From NCBI GenBank assembly GCA_035518715.1, contig DATIXJ010000051.1:1-64000 (forward strand): a stretch of DNA of 64,000 nt. Direction: 5' to 3'. Below, in pieces: positions 17,122-25,577 of this stretch. Each line of letters opens with the position of its first letter. The first letter of the stretch is position 1. Below the pieces are notes generated by a model. It made no database searches. It was not told where the DNA came from and worked only from the letters and a program-made list of their open reading frames with translations. The position numbers and the translations under genes are program-made. Source of the stretch: DATIXJ01 sp035518715 (GTDB lineage: Bacteria; Bacteroidota; Ignavibacteria; UBA10030; SZUA-254).

Positions 17122-17637
17122 ATGCCCCCGGCTATGAACAAATCCGCGCCATACGCTGCACTCGTCGGGTTCTCGCTTTTATGGTGTCTGCTCCTCGTCG
17201 CTCCGCCCTTCATCGGGCTCGTTGAGGGACGCGGTACAGTCCTTTCGTCGCTGATCTACCAGTTTTTTTCACCCATCTGCCACCAGCTCGATTCCCATTC
17301 GCTCCATCTTTTTGGAACGAAGTTCGCGGTTTGCGCGAGATGCTTCGGCATCTACGCGGGATTTCTGGCGGGAGCCGTGAGCGTGTTGTTTCGTGCCGGC
17401 AATATATCCCGGCGCACACTGATCATCTGGGCGGTTGCGGGAGCACCGATGCTCATCGACGTTCTCCTCGATATTTGCGGCATCCACGAGAGCACGCTTT
17501 TGACCCGGCTCTTCACGGGTCTGTTCTTCGGCATTCTTGCCGGCCGCATTCTCACACCCCTTTTTGGTGAAGGCATCTCAGACGTTCTCAATCGATCATC
17601 CATCATCCAAGGAACCATCGATGAACCCAAAACCTGA
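17122..17637 (+). CDS. DUF2085 membrane protein
   Basis: A 171-aa protein with about four TM helices. It carries the family hallmark: ICHQLDSHSLHLFG followed by VCARCFGIYAGF (residues about 52-81), a C-H-Q and C-x-R-C-F-G pair that looks able to bind a metal or heme. Function of the family is not known to me. The next gene starts inside its last codons (17-nt overlap), so translation is coupled. Start could be Met1 or Met5. Confidence 0.82.
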   Translation: MPPAMNKSAPYAALVGFSLLWCLLLVAPPFIGLVEGRGTVLSSLIYQFFSPICHQLDSHSLHLFGTKFAVCARCFGIYAGFLAGAVSVLFRAGNISRRTLIIWAVAGAPMLIDVLLDICGIHESTLLTRLFTGLFFGILAGRILTPLFGEGISDVLNRSSIIQGTIDEPKT

Positions 17638-18151
17638 CAAACTCATCCCGGCAGTGTACGGCGGACTGATCATGGCGGTCATTTCCACCGTGCCCTTCCT
17701 CAACCTGGTAAACTGTTTGTGCTGTGCCGGAATTCTCTTCGGCGGGGTCATGGCAGTCTATTTCTACAAAACCAATTTTACTCCCGACACGTCGCCTTTT
17801 ACTTCTGCCGATTGTATGGGAGTCGGCGCCCTTGCCGGCGTGATCAGCGCTGTTGTCACTACGGTACTCTCCATCATCTTCCTGGCGATGTTCGGAAACG
17901 TGGTCGGCGATTTCCTCCTGAACATCATCCGGAATTCAAACCTCCAGCTTCCCCCGGAAACACTTGATAAGATTGAAGAGGCACTTCAGGAAGGACTAAC
18001 GGCAAAGATCATCATCCTCCGGTTCTTCCCCAGTCTCGTGATCCACACGTGTTTCGGGCTTTTGGGCGGATTGATCGGGTTCAGTATCTTCAAACCGAAA
18101 CTGCATATGATGCCGCCGTCGCCGATGCCCCAACCCCCGCGACCGGTGTGA
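17621..18151 (+). CDS. Small four-helix membrane protein, glycine-zipper-like
   Basis: A 176-aa integral membrane protein. I start at ATG 17621 (MNPKPDKLIPAVYGGLIMAV) because it follows a plausible ribosome site and the upstream in-frame stretch reads as out-of-frame DUF2085 sequence. TM segments lie at about 10-50, 60-90 and 135-160; a VNCLCCAGILFGG motif sits at the end of the first hairpin. It ends in a Pro-rich tail (PPSPMPQPPRP). The fold resembles small DUF4199/DUF5671-type proteins, but I do not recognise it firmly. Coupled to the DUF2085 gene. Confidence 0.7.
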   Translation: MNPKPDKLIPAVYGGLIMAVISTVPFLNLVNCLCCAGILFGGVMAVYFYKTNFTPDTSPFTSADCMGVGALAGVISAVVTTVLSIIFLAMFGNVVGDFLLNIIRNSNLQLPPETLDKIEEALQEGLTAKIIILRFFPSLVIHTCFGLLGGLIGFSIFKPKLHMMPPSPMPQPPRPV

Positions 18152-18167
18152 TGACCTTTCTGCTGTA

Positions 18168-20261
18168 ATGATGAGCGCGAATCATCTGATGAGGCGGCTC
18201 CTGATTTTCGCCGCCTCTTTTTGTTTCTGCAGCTCTCTCGAATGTCAGGAGCCGGTTGACTCATCATTCGTGATAACTTCCTGCCGGGCTGCCCTGCAGA
18301 TCTTTCCTGCTGCCAATGGCATTTCGTGTACCGATACGCTCGGCATACGGCGTGGGCTCCTCGAGAAGCATCATCTTTCCGTTCGGCTCTATCGTGTGTT
18401 TAGCGTGCAGGCGGTTTCATTGAACGGGAAGAAACACGATTTCACCAGAAAGCAGGACACTCTGGAAATCAAGGATCTCCCCGGCGATTCAACGTTCGAT
18501 CTCTGTATCGGATATTCCGGAAGACTCGATTTTCAGTCGGAATTTACACGCCTCACGTTGGATCGCGCCGTCCTGCATGCGGATGATATTCTCCCTGCCG
18601 GGGCAATGGCGATCGAATCGGTCCGCATCTCGCTCATCGTTCCGGGTGACTGGACGGCACTGAGCGTCGGGGGGCTTGTTTGCCAGGAACCGCGCAACGA
18701 CTCTACAATTTCTGTCTGGGAATACACTCATCCTATTCCGCAGATCGGCTGGATCTGTGCCGGGAAATACTGGTCTGCACGGAACCGGTCAACGGATCCA
18801 CCTATCGGTATCCATCTCTTCGCCGAGGATTCTTCATCCGCACCGGAAATTCTGGCGGCAATACGGCAGATTGTGAGCTTCTACAGTGAACGATTTGTTC
18901 CGTACCGGTTTCCGGATCTCAATATCGTCGAAGTTGACAATTGGGTTGCCGGCAGGAACGTTCTGGCAATTGCCGTGCCGTCGCTCATCATGGTAAAACA
19001 GCTTGCGTTCACGACGGCGGATGTTTTCAACAGGGCGGTCGCGGTTCTTCCGCACGAGGTGGCGCATCAATGGTGGCCCGCAACCGTTTTTATACGGGAT
19101 GAAGATGCGGCATTCCTGTCTGAGGGTATGTGTGAGTACTCCGCGCTCCTGTATGATGAAGCGCATCATACCACGACAATCAGGGATTCACTTAGCCGCC
19201 ACCCTCTTCTGCGACCGTTGCTGATGCGGGCAGAACAGGGGAACGACCTTCCTCTCGAACAGAAAGCGGATCTGCGGGCCGTACCGACGCAGTATCTCAA
19301 GGCGTCGTACGTTCACAATATGCTGCGTCAGATACTCGGTGACAGCGTCTTTGCCCGGCTTTACCGGGAGTTCGCACTCCGTTACGGTGGTCGACGTGCC
19401 ACCATCGATGACTTTCGTCGTCTGGCAGAAGAGCTTTCGGGAAAAAATCTGAAATGGTTCTTCGATCAGTGGTTGATGAAGAAGGGCATACCAGAACTGA
19501 AAATCTACGGGGCTCGGTCTATCCGTTCCGGATCAGAATGGGAGACGCACGGACGCGTGCGTGTCGTAGGGTATGAACGCTATTCGGCGGAGATTCCGGT
19601 TGGTGTGCAAACGCCGGAGGGATTGATGATGACGCGTGTCATGGTCGGGCTCGACAGTGCCGGCAATTATCACAACGATGTCCCGTTTCAAATCCGGACT
19701 TCCGGAAAACCCGACCGCGCGATTCTTGATCCGCGTGGCGATCTGCTGAAGATGGAGAAGCTTGCACCGCGAATGAGCGATCTGAGAGATCCTGCAGATG
19801 GGTTGATGGTGATTGGAACAGCCGAAGGTACAGCGTACCTGCGCAATCTCGCAGAGCGGGACTCTGCGGAGCTGGACCGCGCAGGATGGACGGTGACTCT
19901 CAAACCGGACTCGATGGTAACTCTGGCAGATCTCCAGCATGAGCGGGTCTTTTTGTACGGAAAGAGCAGTGAAAATCTCGTGGTAAAAAATCTTGAAGGA
20001 AGATTCCCGTACACCTTTCGCGGGGATTCGATTATTGTAGACGGTGCTGCATTGTTCGACAGTACTGCTGCTTTCGATCAGATTGTTGAAAGCCCATACA
20101 CAACCGCCGGAACGTTGTGCTGGATTGCTCCTCTGACATCTCGTGCGCAACCCGAACTCTTTCCCTACGACGCTTCCTGGGTGATGATCAGGGGAAAAGA
20201 GGTGATTTCCTCGGGTACCTGGGAAGTTGAGGATGAAAACCTCGTTGTCGACATCAAATAA
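18168..20261 (+). CDS. M1-family (gluzincin) aminopeptidase-like secreted protease
   Basis: A 697-aa zinc metallopeptidase. Residues 1-27 are a signal peptide (RRLLIFAASFCFC, ending LECQ). After an N-terminal beta domain, the catalytic site reads HEVAHQWW (H296, E297, H300) with the third zinc ligand E319 exactly 18 residues after the last His (LSEGMCEY), the M1 spacing. The GxMEN substrate motif of classical aminopeptidases is replaced by NWVAGRN near residue 260, so exact specificity is doubtful. C-terminal residues 450-697 form another beta-rich region. It follows the membrane-protein pair by 16 nt and may be cotranscribed. Confidence 0.85.
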   Translation: MMSANHLMRRLLIFAASFCFCSSLECQEPVDSSFVITSCRAALQIFPAANGISCTDTLGIRRGLLEKHHLSVRLYRVFSVQAVSLNGKKHDFTRKQDTLEIKDLPGDSTFDLCIGYSGRLDFQSEFTRLTLDRAVLHADDILPAGAMAIESVRISLIVPGDWTALSVGGLVCQEPRNDSTISVWEYTHPIPQIGWICAGKYWSARNRSTDPPIGIHLFAEDSSSAPEILAAIRQIVSFYSERFVPYRFPDLNIVEVDNWVAGRNVLAIAVPSLIMVKQLAFTTADVFNRAVAVLPHEVAHQWWPATVFIRDEDAAFLSEGMCEYSALLYDEAHHTTTIRDSLSRHPLLRPLLMRAEQGNDLPLEQKADLRAVPTQYLKASYVHNMLRQILGDSVFARLYREFALRYGGRRATIDDFRRLAEELSGKNLKWFFDQWLMKKGIPELKIYGARSIRSGSEWETHGRVRVVGYERYSAEIPVGVQTPEGLMMTRVMVGLDSAGNYHNDVPFQIRTSGKPDRAILDPRGDLLKMEKLAPRMSDLRDPADGLMVIGTAEGTAYLRNLAERDSAELDRAGWTVTLKPDSMVTLADLQHERVFLYGKSSENLVVKNLEGRFPYTFRGDSIIVDGAALFDSTAAFDQIVESPYTTAGTLCWIAPLTSRAQPELFPYDASWVMIRGKEVISSGTWEVEDENLVVDIK

Positions 20262-20271
20262 AAAAGTGGTT

Positions 20272-20308
20272 TTCAATTCGAACCCGGATACAACCGGTTC
20301 AAATTGAA
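20272..20308 (+). terminator. Long hairpin downstream of the M1 peptidase gene
   Basis: TTCAATTCGAACC (20272-20284) and GGTTCAAATTGAA (20296-20308) pair over 12 of 13 positions around an 11-nt loop, beginning 11 nt after the stop. No T-run follows, but an A-run precedes it, so it may end transcription on the opposite strand or stabilise the mRNA end. Confidence 0.5.
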
Positions 20309-20336
20309 GAGAGCGGGATGCTGTTCCGGCTTCTCA

Positions 20337-20365
20337 TTGCATTCTCCCCAAAAATCCTTTATATT
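20337..20365 (+). promoter_or_regulatory. Promoter of the parAB operon
   Basis: TTGCAT (20337-20342), 17 nt, TATATT (20360-20365). Predicted leader about 48 nt before the TTG start at 20420. Confidence 0.65.
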
Positions 20366-20419
20366 TGGAACAATCGATCGTACGTTGTTTCATTTCGCTA
20401 ACAGCCGGGTACTTCACAA

Positions 20420-20887
20420 TTGGATTTTGTCCTGTGGGCATGCCGCACGATGCACGTCTTTGCCGTGATTGTGTGGCTCGGAGGTATGATGTTTCAAAGT
20501 GCCGTTGTGGTTCCCATCGCTCAGCATGAAGGAGGGATCGTGAAGGGATTCCTCAATGCCGTGAATCACCGCTTTGTCGGGTTTATCTGGATGAGCGTCT
20601 GGACCCTCGCGGTTACCGGCATCATCATGATGCTTCTGAATCCGAATTTTATCTGGCTGAAATTCGACAACCGCTGGTCGATACTGATGGCATCGAAAAT
20701 CGTAATTTTCATCCTTATGGTATTTTATGGTTTTGGATACGCCCGGATGCTCGAATACCTGAGCCGCCCTTCTTCCAACGGCGGATATAATGAACTGGCG
20801 GAACTGTACAAGCACCGCATCGAACAATTCCGGCGGATGAGCATCATGCTCGGAATTGCCGCACTCCTCCTGGCCGCAGCCCTGTGA
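20420..20887 (+). CDS. CopD-superfamily-like four-helix membrane protein
   Basis: A 155-aa membrane protein with a TTG start. Four TM helices at about 5-30, 48-72, 88-106 and 138-155; helix 1 carries TMHVFAVIVWLGGMMFQ, the H-x(6)-W-x-G arrangement common to the CopD/HemJ/DUF2269 membrane group that binds heme or copper. The exact family is uncertain. It is the first gene of the parAB run and stops 4 nt before parA. Confidence 0.65.
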   Translation: MDFVLWACRTMHVFAVIVWLGGMMFQSAVVVPIAQHEGGIVKGFLNAVNHRFVGFIWMSVWTLAVTGIIMMLLNPNFIWLKFDNRWSILMASKIVIFILMVFYGFGYARMLEYLSRPSSNGGYNELAELYKHRIEQFRRMSIMLGIAALLLAAAL

Positions 20888-20891
20888 TCTA

Positions 20892-21689
20892 ATGGGAAAA
20901 GTCGTTGCAATAGCAAATCAGAAGGGGGGTGTGGGAAAGACCACGACGGCGATCAACCTTGCCGCGGGAGTTGCCGTTGCAGAACGCACCATCCTCCTCA
21001 TTGATACGGATCCTCAGGCCAATTCTACGAGTGGGCTCGGCGTTGACCCGCGCCGCAGCATGAAAAATGTCTACGATCTGCTCATCAACGGCGACGATCC
21101 GCGTGATGTCATCATCAAGACCGAAATGCCGTACCTCTCGCTCCTTCCTTCCAACATCAACCTGGTCGGGGCTGAAGTCGAGCTCGTTGACGTCGAACAC
21201 CGCGAATCGGTCATGAAGCGTCTTGTCGAGAAGGTCCGGAATGATTTCGAGTATATCTTCATTGACTGTCCTCCTTCGCTCGGCCTCCTGACCCTCAACG
21301 GGCTCGTTGCCGCCGATACGGTGCTCATCCCGGTACAGTGTGAGTATTATGCCCTCGAGGGATTGGGACAGCTTCTCAATACGATCAACATTGTGAAGAA
21401 AAATCTGAACCCCACGCTCGGCATTGAAGGTGTGCTGCTGACGATGTTTGACGGCCGGCTGCGGCTTTCGAATCAGATTGTTGATGAAGTGAAGAAGTAT
21501 TTTGGGGAAAAGGTATTCCGGACGGTTATCTCCCGGAATGTCCGGTTGAGCGAAGCGCCAAGCTACGGTAAGCCGGTTCTTCTGTATGAGGCGGTCTCTT
21601 CGGGGGCGAGGAACTATATGGAACTGGCGAAAGAATTTCTCCGAAGGCAGGAATCTTCTGTTGCTGTTTCAACAGTGGAGGCACGTTAA
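20892..21689 (+). CDS. parA: Chromosome partitioning ATPase ParA (Soj)
   Basis: A 265-aa deviant Walker A ATPase that moves ParB-parS complexes over the nucleoid. I start at ATG 20892; a longer in-frame start overlaps the upstream membrane-protein gene. The P-loop is KGGVGKTT (residues 11-18), with the signature lysine; DTDPQAN (switch I) and FIDCPPSLG (Walker B) follow. It lacks the long N-terminal extension of plasmid ParA, so it is the chromosomal Soj type. parB follows after 4 nt. Confidence 0.96.
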   Translation: MGKVVAIANQKGGVGKTTTAINLAAGVAVAERTILLIDTDPQANSTSGLGVDPRRSMKNVYDLLINGDDPRDVIIKTEMPYLSLLPSNINLVGAEVELVDVEHRESVMKRLVEKVRNDFEYIFIDCPPSLGLLTLNGLVAADTVLIPVQCEYYALEGLGQLLNTINIVKKNLNPTLGIEGVLLTMFDGRLRLSNQIVDEVKKYFGEKVFRTVISRNVRLSEAPSYGKPVLLYEAVSSGARNYMELAKEFLRRQESSVAVSTVEAR

Positions 21690-21693
21690 CTTC

Positions 21694-22611
21694 ATGTCGA
21701 AATCCAGAAGTGGACTCGGAAAAGGTCTGTCGGCTCTGATCGGACCGACAGAACCCGAGGTGCCCGTTGCTGAAGCCGGGCATCCCCTGGCTCCCGTCGG
21801 AACGGTCAGCGGTTCTACCGTCCAAATTGATATCACCAAGATTCGTCCGAATCCTCTCCAGCCCAGGGCGGATTTTGATCAACAGGCACTCGATGAGCTG
21901 AAGGAATCGATTCGTCAGAAGGGAATTATTCAGCCCGTGACTGTTCGGCCCGCTGCGGGCGGTACGTACGAGCTCATCACCGGCGAGCGGCGCATTCGTG
22001 CTTCGGTGGAAATCGGACTCAAAGCGGTTCCCGCCTACATCCTCGACGTCAAGACCGATGAGGAGATGCTTGAACTTGCGTTGATCGAGAATCTGCAACG
22101 GGAGCATCTCAACCCGATCGAAATTGCAATCTCTTACCAGCGGTTGATGCAGGATGTTGGACTTACAGCGGAAAGCGTCGCAAAAAAAGTCAGCAAGGAC
22201 AGGACGACCATCGTCAATTTCCTGCGTCTCCTGAAACTCCCTTCCCAGATTCAGGATGCCCTCCGGAAACTGAAAATCACGATGGGACATGCGCGGGCAC
22301 TCATTAATGTCCCCGATCAGGCATTGCAGGTCAAGCTATTCGACAGGATCCTCAAGAACGATCTTAACGTGCGCCAGGTCGAGAAACTCGTCAGGGATGT
22401 CGGCAAGAAACCGGTAAGAAAATCATCGGGGAAACCGGTCAAGCGAACCGGAACGGTTGAAGAGAATCTGGCCGAACGGATTCAGCAGATTCTTGCTACT
22501 CGCGTCCGCATTTCGACCCAGGATGAGGGCCGCGGCGAGATCATCATCGAATTCTATTCTCACGACGATCTTGGCCGGCTATTTGACCTGTTATCTTCCA
22601 TCGAACATTGA
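21694..22611 (+). CDS. parB: Chromosome partitioning CTPase ParB
   Basis: A 305-aa centromere-binding protein that clamps on parS DNA with CTP. ATG 21694 gives MSKSRSGLGKGLSALIGP, the usual ParA-stimulating N-terminus. The ParB/Srx domain has the C motifs LQPRADFD and ITGERRIRAS (CTP-binding GERR), followed by ENLQREHLNPIE and a helix-turn-helix at about 155-180 (VGLTAESVAKKVSKDRTTI). A C-terminal dimer domain ends the protein. No parS-like 16-mer was found by eye nearby. Confidence 0.95.
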   Translation: MSKSRSGLGKGLSALIGPTEPEVPVAEAGHPLAPVGTVSGSTVQIDITKIRPNPLQPRADFDQQALDELKESIRQKGIIQPVTVRPAAGGTYELITGERRIRASVEIGLKAVPAYILDVKTDEEMLELALIENLQREHLNPIEIAISYQRLMQDVGLTAESVAKKVSKDRTTIVNFLRLLKLPSQIQDALRKLKITMGHARALINVPDQALQVKLFDRILKNDLNVRQVEKLVRDVGKKPVRKSSGKPVKRTGTVEENLAERIQQILATRVRISTQDEGRGEIIIEFYSHDDLGRLFDLLSSIEH

Positions 22612-22636
22612 ACGAACCGTCTTCTTATCTGCAACC

Positions 22637-23026
22637 ATGAAAGTGAAACAGGTTCTCTCGAAAAATGCTCCTGCACCCATCGGCCCGTACAGCCAGGGTA
22701 TTGCTGCCGGGAATTTTCTCTTCACCGCCGGCCAGGTTCCTCTCGACCCGCAGACCGGACAGGTGATTCAGGGAGATATCCGCGTCCAGACCCGTCAGGT
22801 CTTGAATAACATCCGGGCAATTCTCGACCAGGCGGGAGTGTCGATGCAGGATGTTGTGAAAACGACCGTCTACCTGAAAGATATGGGTGAGTTTGCCGGA
22901 ATGAACGAAGTGTATGGAGAATATTTTCCATCCCGTCCGCCTGCACGATCGACGGTTGAAGTTGCGCGGCTGCCCCGCGATGTGAGAGTGGAGATCGATG
23001 TCGTCGCGTTGATTGAACGATCGTAA
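22637..23026 (+). CDS. ridA: RidA, 2-iminobutanoate/2-iminopropanoate deaminase
   Basis: Hydrolyses reactive enamines/imines released by PLP-dependent enzymes, protecting them from damage. At 129 aa it has the standard length. ATG 22637 gives MKVKQVLSKNAPAPIGPYSQ. The substrate residues are present: Y18, the R104 of PPARSTVEV that binds the carboxylate, and E119 in RVEIDVVAL. Placed 25 nt after parB; the next gene overlaps its end. Confidence 0.93.
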   Translation: MKVKQVLSKNAPAPIGPYSQGIAAGNFLFTAGQVPLDPQTGQVIQGDIRVQTRQVLNNIRAILDQAGVSMQDVVKTTVYLKDMGEFAGMNEVYGEYFPSRPPARSTVEVARLPRDVRVEIDVVALIERS

Positions 23027-23630
23027 TCCCGTCCACTTCCGAGCATCCGTGAATCATGCCCTCCGAATATCTGTACTCTTCCTGTTTTCGGTAACTCTCG
23101 GTACCGGATATATCCGGGCGCAGGGAGACTCGCTCCGGATCCTGCATGACACAACACGTGTTCAGGCCATCTCTCTTGATTCTGCCTCGCGGTCGGACTC
23201 GTCCCGCGAAGCGGCTTCCACGTACCACCCGAAAAAGTCCCCATGGCTTGCCGTTGGACTCTCTGCCGGGATTCCCGGCCTCGGTCAGATTTATGACGGG
23301 GGGTACTGGAAAGTTCCGGTGATCTGGGGAATCGGCGGGTACTGGATTTCCCAGTGGATCCAGCTCAACGACAAGTACAAACAGTATCGTGATGCGTATG
23401 CCCAGTCAGTCGCAGGGGGTTCCGGCGGAAACCCCACAGCACTGACGCTCCGTGATTTTTATCGAGACGAACGCGACAAATTTGCCTGGTTTCTCGGAGG
23501 ACTCTACTTCCTGAATCTGCTCGATGCATACGTCGGGGCACATCTCTATGACTTCGATGTCAGCCCGGACCTCTCCCTTGACGGAAGGTTCACGCCGAAG
23601 GTGACGGCAACAATCCGCTTCCGGTTCTAA
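23013..23630 (+). CDS. DUF5683 exported membrane protein
   Basis: A 205-aa protein. The TTG at 23013 overlaps the end of ridA by 14 nt; GTG at 23049 is an alternative that leaves just the signal peptide (VNHALRISVLFLFS, ending IRAQG). The body has the DUF5683 pattern: KSPWLAVGLSAGIPGLGQIYDGGYWKVPVIWGIG (split here at about residues 76-109), a charged QLNDKYKQYRDAY loop, and FLGGLYFLNLLDAYVGAHL. The family occurs widely in Bacteroidota near parAB and is of unknown function; short hydrophobic helices suggest an envelope protein. Confidence 0.82.
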   Translation: MNDRNPVHFRASVNHALRISVLFLFSVTLGTGYIRAQGDSLRILHDTTRVQAISLDSASRSDSSREAASTYHPKKSPWLAVGLSAGIPGLGQIYDGGYWKVPVIWGIGGYWISQWIQLNDKYKQYRDAYAQSVAGGSGGNPTALTLRDFYRDERDKFAWFLGGLYFLNLLDAYVGAHLYDFDVSPDLSLDGRFTPKVTATIRFRF

Positions 23631-23638
23631 CCTGCGAT

Positions 23639-23908
23639 TTAGAGAACGAGGATAGTGTTCTTGTGGGCGGAGAGCTCGCGATACAAATTTTCCAGCTGCT
23701 CATTACTCTCCGCGGTAAAGGTAATCGTGAAGGAACAATACGCATCCTTCCCGCTCGATTTCAAGGTGATCTGAGATTCGTGGAATGATGGAATGTGCTT
23801 CTTTGCAATCCGGTGCACTTCTGCATGATATGGCTCCTCATTTTTTCCAATGACTTTGAGAGGATAAAGACACGGAAACCGGAGCAACGGAGGTTTGTGC
23901 TCAGGCAT
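23639..23908 (-). CDS. DUF493 (YbeD-like) small regulatory-fold protein
   Basis: An 89-aa protein if started at ATG 23908 (MPEHKPPLLRFPCLYPLKVIGK), which is the family's usual length; a longer frame reaches 23965. The core FPCLYPLKV, a helix with HRIAKKHIP, and the ACT-like strand YCSFTITFTAES followed by LYRELSAHKNTILVL are characteristic of DUF493. E. coli YbeD has this ACT-like fold; function unknown. Start overlaps the stop of the cupin gene by 8 nt, so the two are likely coupled. Confidence 0.82.
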   Translation of the reverse strand: MPEHKPPLLRFPCLYPLKVIGKNEEPYHAEVHRIAKKHIPSFHESQITLKSSGKDAYCSFTITFTAESNEQLENLYRELSAHKNTILVL

Positions 23909-24263
23909 CTCGATGAACCGTTTCGGGTGAAAACGCCGGGAGACAGACCGCAATATATTCCGCACCTTCCGGTGCCGGGCTCGAATATTGTATCCACTCG
24001 CCGCCTTTCACGATGACGGCATTTCCCGCACGGACATCGTATGAGGTACTCCGCGTTGTGACGCGCAGAACGCCGTTGAGGACGAGCGTATATTCGTCGA
24101 ATTCTGGGGTCTGACCTGGCTCGATCCAGCCGGAGGGACTCTTCATGCGGGCAATGCTCACCTCCTGTGTGCGGGAGTTCACTCGCCCGATAAATTCCTC
24201 GATGATCTTCGGCTTATTGCCGGCTGCGGTAATGATTGAAGGATTTGGTATGAGTGTCGGCAT
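23901..24263 (-). CDS. Cupin-fold protein
   Basis: A 120-aa single-domain cupin (start ATG 24263, MPTLIPNPS; longer frame to 24314). The barrel shows WIEPGQTPEFDEYTLVLNGVL, then YDVRAGNAVIVKGGEWIQYSS, the G-x(5)-H/E-type motif 1 with PEFDE in place of HxH and the glycine-rich motif 2. The metal ligands are poorly conserved, so catalytic activity is uncertain. A TACATT -10 lies at 24286-24291 on this strand without a good -35. It is followed by, and overlaps, the DUF493 gene. Confidence 0.72.
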   Translation of the reverse strand: MPTLIPNPSIITAAGNKPKIIEEFIGRVNSRTQEVSIARMKSPSGWIEPGQTPEFDEYTLVLNGVLRVTTRSTSYDVRAGNAVIVKGGEWIQYSSPAPEGAEYIAVCLPAFSPETVHRDA

Positions 24264-24327
24264 GCAGTGTCGAGTATTTTTCTTCAATGTATGAAGAATG
24301 AGTGAAAAAAACATGCATCATCCTCCT

Positions 24328-24356
24328 TTGCTATTTCTCAAAAATCCTCATACATT
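24328..24356 (+). promoter_or_regulatory. Promoter of the acyl-CoA dehydrogenase operon
   Basis: TTGCTA (24328-24333), 17 nt, TACATT (24351-24356). Leader about 50 nt to the TTG start at 24414. Confidence 0.62.
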
Positions 24357-24413
24357 GTCGTAGTTCCTGCCGGAACATCAGCATCGATCCACAATCTATC
24401 CCTTGGTGCAATA

Positions 24414-25556
24414 TTGGATTTTGAGTTGACCGACAGCATGACCATGGTGCGGGATGCCGCTCGCCAGTTTGCCGAAAAGGAGATCAGGCCAACGGTCATG
24501 AAGTATGACGAATCCCAGGAGTTTCCTCACGAAATTATGAAACACCTCGGGGATCTCGGGTTTCTCGGGGTCATCGTTCCGGAGACGTATGGTGGGGCAG
24601 GACTCGGATACCTTGAATACATCACCATTATTGAAGAAATCTCCAGAGTGGATCCCTCCGTCGGACTCAGCATTGCGGCGCACAACAGTCTCTGCACCAA
24701 CCACATTTACACGTTTGGAAACGAATCCCAGCGGAAGAAATATCTTCCGGATCTCGCTTCGGGCCGGAAGATCGGGGCATGGGCGCTCACGGAGCCGACC
24801 TCCGGCAGCGATGCGGGTGCGATGCTGACAACGGCACGACGGGACGGCGACGCCTACATTCTCAACGGGAGCAAGAATTTTATCACACACGGCAGTGTCG
24901 GCGATGTGACCGTTGTAATGGCAAAAATCGACCGGGCGAAGGATAAGAAAAGCATCTCCGCATTTATTGTGGAGAATGATAGCTCCGGATTCATTGTCAG
25001 TAAAAAAGAGAACAAGCTCGGCATGCGTTGCTGCGACACGTCCGCGCTCGCATTTGACAACTGCCGCGTTCCCGCCGAGAACCGTCTCGGTGAAGAAGGA
25101 TCGGGATTTTCCCAGGCACTCAAGATTCTCGATGGGGGTCGGATCAGTATCGCATCTCTTGCGCTTGGCATTGCCCAGGGGGCTCTCGATGCGAGTATCA
25201 AATATTCCAAAGAACGTAAACAGTTCGGGAAGCCGATCGCAGAGTTCCAGGCAATACAATGGAAATTATCCGAGATGGCAACACAGCTGGAGGCGGGGCG
25301 ACTGCTGACGTACCGGGCAGGTCATCTCAAGAACTCCGGGAAAGAGATTGCCATGGAATCGGCGATGGCTAAATACTTTGCAAGCGAGGCAGCCGTCATG
25401 GTGACCAATGAAGCCGTTCAGATACACGGCGGCTATGGGTTCATCAAGGATTTTCCTGTTGAGAAGTTTTATCGCGACGTGAAACTTGTCACGATCGGCG
25501 AAGGAACTTCTGAAATTCAGAAACTGGTCATTGCCCGGAATCTGTTCGAACCGTAG
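24414..25556 (+). CDS. Acyl-CoA dehydrogenase (short/branched-chain type)
   Basis: FAD-dependent oxidation of an acyl-CoA to the trans-2-enoyl-CoA, passing electrons to an electron-transfer flavoprotein. The 380-aa protein has the typical order: N-terminal helices, WALTEPTSGSD (FAD/substrate loop) and a C-terminal helix bundle with RKQFGKPIAEFQ, QIHGGYGF and the GEGTSEIQKLVIAR end. E363 in that last motif is the catalytic base of the short-chain type. Start is TTG with the peptide MDFELTDSM, as in homologues. It heads a run of acyl-CoA metabolism genes. Confidence 0.93.
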   Translation: MDFELTDSMTMVRDAARQFAEKEIRPTVMKYDESQEFPHEIMKHLGDLGFLGVIVPETYGGAGLGYLEYITIIEEISRVDPSVGLSIAAHNSLCTNHIYTFGNESQRKKYLPDLASGRKIGAWALTEPTSGSDAGAMLTTARRDGDAYILNGSKNFITHGSVGDVTVVMAKIDRAKDKKSISAFIVENDSSGFIVSKKENKLGMRCCDTSALAFDNCRVPAENRLGEEGSGFSQALKILDGGRISIASLALGIAQGALDASIKYSKERKQFGKPIAEFQAIQWKLSEMATQLEAGRLLTYRAGHLKNSGKEIAMESAMAKYFASEAAVMVTNEAVQIHGGYGFIKDFPVEKFYRDVKLVTIGEGTSEIQKLVIARNLFEP

Positions 25557-25577
25557 AATTTCTTCCCCGTCGTTCAC

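Noticed and set aside
21661..22620. parS sites near parB
   Set aside because: No 16-bp palindrome of the TGTTTCACGTGAAACA kind was found by eye; TGTTTCAACA near 21665 is too short.
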